Of a stretch of DNA of 64,000 nucleotides, positions 59,143 through 64,000 are shown in pieces. Positions within the stretch are counted from its first letter, which is position 1, and every line of letters begins with the position of its first letter. This DNA is from an uncultured Lachnospiraceae bacterium (GTDB lineage Bacteria > Bacillota_A > Clostridia > Lachnospirales > Lachnospiraceae). The stretch is taken from the NCBI GenBank assembly GCA_951801245.1, contig CATOMC010000004.1:1-64000 (forward strand). The letters are read 5' to 3'. Under the pieces are notes generated by a model. That model worked only from the letters and a program-made list of their open reading frames with translations. It had not been told where the DNA came from and ran no database searches. The position numbers and the translations under genes were made by a program.

Positions 59143-60636
59143 ATGTTGGTGCTTGTTAAGACATCTGTGGCATGTCTTTTATTTATGATATACATGATCG
59201 GCTTTTATTATAGAAAGCCCCATATTCCAATCAAATCTACGAAGATATTTCAGTGTCTTATTGCTGTGGCGTTAGTCAACGCATCGTTTGACCTGATTAC
59301 AATCTGTACTGTAAATCGCAGAGATGTAATTTCGAATACGACTAATCTTACGGTGCATGTAATTTATTTATTATCCATATTGGGATATATCTATTTTCTG
59401 TTTTTGTATATGAGAAGCTATCTGGAAGTAAATCTGAAATTTTCCAGGGTGGTAAGAATCTTCCACAGTCTGCCCGCTGCCGTGTCGACTGTGGGAATTA
59501 TCGTATTACCAATCACCTATGTTCATGGTACCACAACCGATTATTCTTTAGGCCCCAAGGCATATGCGCTCTATGGGAGTCTGGTGATCTATCTGATCCT
59601 GATACTATATTACTGTCTCCGTTACTGGAAGATTATGGATGGGGATAAGAGGATGGCGATCATACTTGCGGTACCTATTTATGTGGCCGCGGCGCTGATC
59701 CAGATGCTGATCCCGGAGTCACTGGTAGTGGTGGTCTGTTCAACGCTTATTCTTCTGGGGCTGATACTGAGCAATGAGAATACGGAAAAATATGTGGATG
59801 AACATACAACCCTGTTTAATCAGTATTCTTTTGAAAAAGTGCTGGAGGAGTTTGATTTTGACAAACAGAAACCGGTCATTGCCATTCTCTGCTTTTGTAA
59901 GACGGAGAACAATCTGGACTGGAAACAGGATGTTCAGATCTTAAATGATATACATAAGGAGATTAAACTGTATCGTCTGTACGGGTACCGGGCCGGTGAG
60001 AACGGTGTGGTGTTTTTAGGCAGCGGGGAAGAGAAGGCACAGATGGTACTGGACAGAGTAAAGGATGCTATAGAAGAGAAATATGATATAGACATCATAA
60101 ATATTGAGACAAAAGTCCTGTCAGGGGACAGTACGGCAACCCGCTATAGCTGCATGAGAAATATCATCTCTTTCTGCACGGAAGTGGGAAGCCGGCTCGC
60201 TTATATTGATTATCTGACCAATATTTATAACCGTAACGCGCTAGAGCGGGATTTGAATAAGTGGCAGGAACAGGAAAACAAAGGTGCCTATTTCTTTATT
60301 GTCGATCTGAATGATCTGAAATTAGTCAATGATTCGATCGGCCATTCTGCCGGAGATAAATTGCTGCAGGGATTTGCCCGCCTGCTGGCGGATACGGTCG
60401 GCGAGTGTGGCAGAGCATACCGCCAGGGCGGTGATGAATTTGCGGTTATATATGGTAAGAACCCACAGGAATTTGTGCAGGATCTGGAAAAGCGGTGCAA
60501 AGTTTATAATCGCTCGAGTGCAGTTCCCATCAGTTATGCCATTGGCTATTGTCCCCTGGTGGAAGAAGGATTCCGGGATGCGGCGGATCAGATGATGTAT
60601 GAGGATAAGAGAAAGAAAAAGAAGCAAAGACGTTAG
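59143..60636 (+). CDS. membrane diguanylate cyclase-type protein with tandem GGDEF-like domains
   Basis: A protein of 497 residues. Seven or so helices fill residues 1-215. Residues about 222-340 look like a degenerate GGDEF domain (DEHTTLFNQYSFEKVLEEFD; RAGENGVVFL where GGDEF should be). Residues about 355-497 are an intact GGDEF domain (LAYIDYLTNIYNRNALERDL, FFIVDLNDLKLVNDSIGHSA, RQGGDEFAVIY with the signature at 429-433). It should make cyclic di-GMP in response to a membrane signal. It has its own promoter region and is followed by a small membrane protein. Confidence 0.85.
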   Translation: MLVLVKTSVACLLFMIYMIGFYYRKPHIPIKSTKIFQCLIAVALVNASFDLITICTVNRRDVISNTTNLTVHVIYLLSILGYIYFLFLYMRSYLEVNLKFSRVVRIFHSLPAAVSTVGIIVLPITYVHGTTTDYSLGPKAYALYGSLVIYLILILYYCLRYWKIMDGDKRMAIILAVPIYVAAALIQMLIPESLVVVVCSTLILLGLILSNENTEKYVDEHTTLFNQYSFEKVLEEFDFDKQKPVIAILCFCKTENNLDWKQDVQILNDIHKEIKLYRLYGYRAGENGVVFLGSGEEKAQMVLDRVKDAIEEKYDIDIINIETKVLSGDSTATRYSCMRNIISFCTEVGSRLAYIDYLTNIYNRNALERDLNKWQEQENKGAYFFIVDLNDLKLVNDSIGHSAGDKLLQGFARLLADTVGECGRAYRQGGDEFAVIYGKNPQEFVQDLEKRCKVYNRSSAVPISYAIGYCPLVEEGFRDAADQMMYEDKRKKKKQRR

Positions 60637-60659
60637 GAAAGGATTGAAGGAGGAAAGGC

Positions 60660-60911
60660 ATGAAAAAACTTTTTAATTACGCAGACAAATATATAAGACG
60701 CAGCACCTGGAAGGATTTTGCCCTGTTGAAATTCTGCCTCTTTGCGATCGGCGTTCTGGCCGGCATGCAGATACCGGAAAAGAATCAAAAGACGGCCAGA
60801 ATAGCTTCTGCAGTTGTTTTCACGGTGACCTATATCCCATTGATGATGAAATTTCTTTCTGTTATTATGGAGCGGGATGAACCGGAGGGGGATGGATGTT
60901 CCGGGTCATGA
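60660..60911 (+). CDS. small membrane protein, 83 residues
   Basis: One or two hydrophobic segments (DFALLKFCLFAIGVLAGMQI, and about residues 47-68) follow a basic N-terminus (MKKLFNYADKYIRRSTWKDF). Similar small proteins are common in Lachnospiraceae and are often labelled as phosphate-transporter permease-like without evidence. AAGGAGGAAAGG precedes the ATG, 24 nt after the cyclase stop, so the two are probably co-transcribed. Function unknown. Confidence 0.65.
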   Translation: MKKLFNYADKYIRRSTWKDFALLKFCLFAIGVLAGMQIPEKNQKTARIASAVVFTVTYIPLMMKFLSVIMERDEPEGDGCSGS

Positions 60912-61046
60912 ACAGCCGATGGAACTGTTAACGGTTAAGGCTGTTTCAGGATCTGTAAAGACCCGTGTGAAATGCCAAAATTGTCCGAATAATTCACGGT
61001 TGCGGAAATAGTATACAAAATATTATTAGGATATGAAAAAAAATTG

Positions 61047-61075
61047 TTGCAAATGTTCGAAAACTTTATTATAAT
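61047..61075 (+). promoter_or_regulatory. promoter of the mgl-type operon
   Basis: TTGCAA (61047-61052) and TATAAT (61070-61075) with 17-nt spacing, about 90 nt upstream of the binding-protein start. Confidence 0.65.
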
Positions 61076-61165
61076 GGTTTACAGACGGTAGTAGTATACA
61101 AATGAAATATGTATATTAGTACCGATTAAAAATGCTCGAATTGAGCGAAACAGGGAGGAAAAAGA

Positions 61166-62356
61166 ATGAAGAAGAAAATTGCAGTAATGTTGGCTGCAAC
61201 AATGGCAACAGCTAGTCTGGCAGCCTGCGGCGGTTCAGGAGACGCTCCGGCAACAGCACCGGCAGCGGAAGAAGCACCTGCGGCAGAAGAGGAAGCTCCT
61301 GCAGCGGAAGAACCGGCAGCAGAGGAGGCTCCTGCAACAGAAGAGGAAGCTCCTGCAGCGGCAGTGGATGGTACCGTATCCGTATTCTATTACACATACG
61401 GTGATACTTATATCTCCAGCGTACGTTCCGCATTAGACGCAGCTTTTGACAAAGCAGGCGTTGCTTATCAGGATTACGACAGTAACAACAGCCAGACAAC
61501 CCAGACAGAGCAGATTGACACAGCAATTGCTCAGGGTACATCTCTTCTGGTAGTGAACCAGGTAGATACAGGTTCTGATGATACTACCAAGAACATCATC
61601 GAGAAAGCAACCACAGCAGGTATCCCGGTTGTATTCTTTAACCGTTCCGTAAGTGAGGATGTGGTTACCGCTTATGACAAGGCTGTATTCGTAGGTACAG
61701 ACTATGAGATGGCTGGCCATATGCAGGGTGAGATGATCGGTCAGTATCTGGTTGACAACTATGATGCAGTTGACCTGAATGGTGACGGCGTGATTTCCTA
61801 CGTTATGTTCAAGGGTCAGGAAGGTAATGCAGAAGCTGATGCTCGTACACAGTTTGGTGTAGAAGATGCTGATAAGGTTCTGGCAGATGCAGGCAAAGAG
61901 GCTCTGTCCTTCTACGACAGCAACAACAGCAACAAGTACCTTGTAGACCAGGGTGGTGCATGGTCTGCAGCTGCAGCTACAGATTATCTGCAGACAGCTT
62001 TGTCTCAGTACAGCGAAGCAAACAACAACATGATCGAGCTTGTTATCGCTAACAATGATGAGATGGCAATCGGTGCTATCACAGCATTGCAGAACGCTGG
62101 TTACAACAAAGAAGACGGCAGCGCTACTGTGATTCCGGTATTTGGTGTAGATGCTACAGATGCAGCGAAAGATGCAATCGGCAAAGGAACCATGATCGGT
62201 ACAATCAAACAGGATGCTGAAGGTATGGCAAATACCATCGCTCAGATTTCCCAGAACTTTATGGGTGGTGCAGACAAGTTCACAGAAGTTGATTCTGCGA
62301 ACGTTGTAGGAACATGGCGTGTCAATATTCCTTACGCAACATACACAGGTGAATGA
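61166..62356 (+). CDS. galactose/methyl-galactoside-binding lipoprotein (MglB-like)
   Basis: A protein of 396 residues. The signal peptide and lipobox LAAC (Cys about residue 21) are followed by a 45-residue Ala/Glu/Pro repeat linker (APAAEEEAPAAEEPAAEEAP). The Peripla_BP_4 domain follows, with SVFYYTYGDTYISSVRSAL and the calcium-loop-like DLNGDGVISYV characteristic of galactose-binding proteins, then IELVIANNDEMAIGAITAL and VIPVFGVDATDAAKDAIG. Codon use is strongly biased (AAC, TAC, GCA and CTG preferred), as in highly expressed genes. It delivers sugar to the transporter encoded downstream. A hairpin lies between it and the ATPase gene. Confidence 0.9.
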   Translation: MKKKIAVMLAATMATASLAACGGSGDAPATAPAAEEAPAAEEEAPAAEEPAAEEAPATEEEAPAAAVDGTVSVFYYTYGDTYISSVRSALDAAFDKAGVAYQDYDSNNSQTTQTEQIDTAIAQGTSLLVVNQVDTGSDDTTKNIIEKATTAGIPVVFFNRSVSEDVVTAYDKAVFVGTDYEMAGHMQGEMIGQYLVDNYDAVDLNGDGVISYVMFKGQEGNAEADARTQFGVEDADKVLADAGKEALSFYDSNNSNKYLVDQGGAWSAAAATDYLQTALSQYSEANNNMIELVIANNDEMAIGAITALQNAGYNKEDGSATVIPVFGVDATDAAKDAIGKGTMIGTIKQDAEGMANTIAQISQNFMGGADKFTEVDSANVVGTWRVNIPYATYTGE

Positions 62357-62420
62357 GGGATATAATCTTCCAAAAGTCAAAAATTTTGTGGATGTATGTA
62401 GTATATGTGTCCATTGAGAA

Positions 62421-62446
62421 AGAGTCCGGCTTGCCGGACTCTTTTA
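62421..62446 (+). terminator. attenuating terminator between binding protein and ATPase
   Basis: AGAGTCCGGC (62421-62430) pairs with GCCGGACTCT (62433-62442) around TT, followed by TTTAT. It would lower ATPase expression relative to the lipoprotein. Confidence 0.75.
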
Positions 62447-62481
62447 TCACATAAAAAACTATAAAATGGGGGTGAGATGAT

Positions 62482-64000
62482 TTGGAGAAACAGATAACAT
62501 CGTCCGACAGCAAGAACGTGCTCCTGAAGATGGAGGGTATTTGTAAAGACTTTCCGGGTGTTAAAGCGCTTGACAATGTATCTCTGACGGTAAGAGCCGG
62601 TACCGTTCATGCGCTGATGGGAGAAAACGGAGCTGGCAAATCAACGCTGATGAAATGTTTGTTCGGGGTATACAACAAAGACAGCGGGCACATTTATCTG
62701 GAAGGAAAGGAGATTAATTTCAAAACATCCAAAGAAGCTTTGGAAAATGGGGTGGCCATGGTGCATCAGGAGTTGAACCAGGCGTTGAAGCGTAACGTGA
62801 TGGACAATATGTGGCTGGGACGGTTTCCAAAGATTTCAAAGTGGTGTCCTCTGACCAGCGAGAAGAAGATGTATGACGCCACCAAGGAAGTGTTTGAAGA
62901 ACTGGAAGTCAATGTGGATCCTAAGATGGTGATGAGCAGGATGCCTGTGTCACAGCGTCAGATGGTAGAGATTGCCAAGGCAGTGTCTTTCCATTCCAAG
63001 GTGATCGTGTTTGACGAACCGACCTCTTCTCTGACTGAAGAGGAAGTAGAACATCTGTTCCGTATTATTAATATGCTTCGGGATCGTGGATGCGGTATCA
63101 TCTATATTTCGCACAAGATGGAAGAGATTCTGCGGATTTCTGATGATGTGACAATCATGCGGGACGGTCAGTGGGTGGCAACCCGTCCGGCAAAAGAACT
63201 GACCATGAATGAGATCATACGTCTGATGGTTGGACGTGAACTCACGAACCGTTATCCGGAGAAGGATAATAAGGTGGGAGAGACCATCTTGGAGGTGAAG
63301 AACCTGACGGCACAATACTCTCTGCTGAAAAACGTTTCTTTTGAAGCGAAAGCGGGAGAGGTACTGGGTGTGGCAGGACTTGACGGCTCCGGGCGGACAG
63401 AACTTCTGGAAAACATTTTTGGAATTGCTACCCGCAAAGAAGGAGAAATCTATCTCCACGGTAACCGGGTCATGAACCGGAATGCCAGAGAATCCCTGGC
63501 AAATAAGTTTGCCATGTTGACGGAGGAACGCCGTGCTACGGGTATTTTCGGAATTCTTGATATTCAGGCCAATACAACCATATCCAGTTTGCCAAAATAC
63601 AAGAAGGGAATGCTTCTGAATGACAAACTTTTGAGTGAGTCAACGGAGTGGGGTATCAAGGCGATGAGAACCAAGACGCCCAATCAGAAGACGCAGATCC
63701 GGTCATTATCCGGCGGTAACCAGCAGAAGGTTATTCTGGCAAGATGGCTGTTGACGGATCCGGAAGTGCTGCTTCTGGATGAACCTACAAGAGGAATTGA
63801 TGTGGGTGCCAAATATGAGATATACCAATTGATTCTTGATCTGGCAAAGCAGGGGAAGACTGTCATCATGGTCTCTTCGGAAATGCCGGAACTGTTAGGT
63901 GTGTGCGACCGTATTCTGGTAATGTCCGGCGGGCAGTTATCAGGAGAAGTCAGCGCGAAGGAAACGTCACAGGAAGAAATCATGACACTGGCTGCGAAAT
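62482..64000 (+). CDS. mglA: sugar ABC transporter ATP-binding protein (MglA type), cut by the window end
   Basis: At least 506 residues, start TTG 62482 after GGGGGTGAG. Two ABC domains are present. In the first, Walker A is GENGAGKST (about 47-55), the signature is the divergent [13 protein letters not shown], and Walker B is [15 protein letters not shown]. The second has the degenerate Walker [10 protein letters not shown], the signature [15 protein letters not shown] and Walker [14 protein letters not shown]. This is the tandem layout of MglA/RbsA ATPases. With the preceding lipoprotein it forms a galactose-type importer; the permease gene should lie just beyond 64000. Confidence 0.93.
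   Translation, partial: MEKQITSSDSKNVLLKMEGICKDFPGVKALDNVSLTVRAGTVHALMGENGAGKSTLMKCLFGVYNKDSGHIYLEGKEINFKTSKEALENGVAMVHQELNQALKRNVMDNMWLGRFPKISKWCPLTSEKKMYDATKEVFEELEVNVDPKMVMSRMPVSQRQMVEIAKAVSFHSKVIVFDEPTSSLTEEEVEHLFRIINMLRDRGCGIIYISHKMEEILRISDDVTIMRDGQWVATRPAKELTMNEIIRLMVGRELTNRYPEKDNKVGETILEVKNLTAQYSLLKNVSFEAKAGEVLGVAGLDGSGRTELLENIFGIATRKEGEIYLHGNRVMNRNARESLANKFAMLTEERRATGIFGILDIQANTTISSLPKYKKGMLLNDKLLSESTEWGIKAMRTKTPNQKTQIRSLSGGNQQKVILARWLLTDPEVLLLDEPTRGIDVGAKYEIYQLILDLAKQGKTVIMVSSEMPELLGVCDRILVMSGGQLSGEVSAKETSQEEIMTLAAK

Noticed and set aside
61433..62380. Minus-strand open frame of 315 codons opposite the MglB-like gene
   Set aside because: Cys/Ile-rich reverse shadow caused by strong codon bias of the real gene.

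Overview
The window looks like a chromosomal segment of a Gram-positive gut anaerobe of the class Clostridia, most likely Lachnospiraceae. The reasons are moderate GC, AGGAGG-type ribosome sites, many sugar ABC transporters with lipoprotein binding proteins, single-membrane cell-wall enzymes, a BirA-type biotin operon limited to bioY-bioB-bioD-bioA, FlxA-like and chemoreceptor genes, and C-terminal modules typical of that family. This assignment is an inference. No rRNA or tRNA gene and no CRISPR array was seen.

Layout. 1-2.5 kb is a mobile-element scar: the 3' end of a group II intron, a holin-like type I toxin with a convergent antisense promoter, an HTH gene split at an A7 slippery run, a zinc-ribbon protein and a phage-type holin. 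2.9-5.6 kb is a decayed fructan/sucrose operon: a truncated permease, a permease fused in frame to a GH32 enzyme, a displaced GH32 tail, and a fructokinase with deletions and a G12 tract. 5.6-8.1 kb is a BlaI/M56 peptidase pair, followed by an IS110 remnant. 9.1-14.2 kb is a chemoreceptor, a sugar-binding lipoprotein and a second chemoreceptor with overlapping frames, facing a FlxA-like gene. 15.6-20.6 kb has an AI-2E-type permease, a two-gene MotA/ExbB plus OmpA/MotB proton-channel pair related to ZorA/ZorB but without other Zorya genes, and a MATE exporter. 20.9-24.5 kb is a BceRSAB-like peptide-sensing module in which only the response regulator is intact. 24.6-29.1 kb holds gene fragments, cutC, a lipoprotein and an L,D-transpeptidase.

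29.4-35.2 kb is a galactoside locus: a binding protein carrying an in-frame TGA and fused to a permease, an intact permease, a GH36 alpha-galactosidase and a convergent AraC regulator. 35.4-41.5 kb carries a D,D-carboxypeptidase, an aromatic acid exporter, a second AraC regulator, a sugar PTS IIBCA and a HAD phosphatase. 41.6-44.5 kb has an autoregulated PadR gene overlapping a flavodoxin/SCP2/membrane fusion, then a thioesterase. 44.6-50.9 kb is an intact arabinoside locus (binding protein, two permeases, GH51 arabinofuranosidase, LacI regulator). 51-55.2 kb couples a chemoreceptor, an FMN-binding lipoprotein and an NhaC antiporter. 55.2-59 kb is the biotin operon behind a BirA operator. 59-64 kb has a diguanylate cyclase-type protein, a small membrane protein and an mgl-type galactose transporter that runs off the window.

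Two themes recur. First, several carbohydrate and peptide-response loci have been shortened by internal deletions that sometimes left in-frame chimeras. Second, an approximately 200 bp palindromic intergenic repeat occurs twice, 9.5 kb apart, once inside the bio operon. The strongest candidates for new biology are the orphan ZorAB-like pair, the chemoreceptor/binding-lipoprotein clusters, the flavodoxin-SCP2-membrane fusion and the palindromic repeat family.
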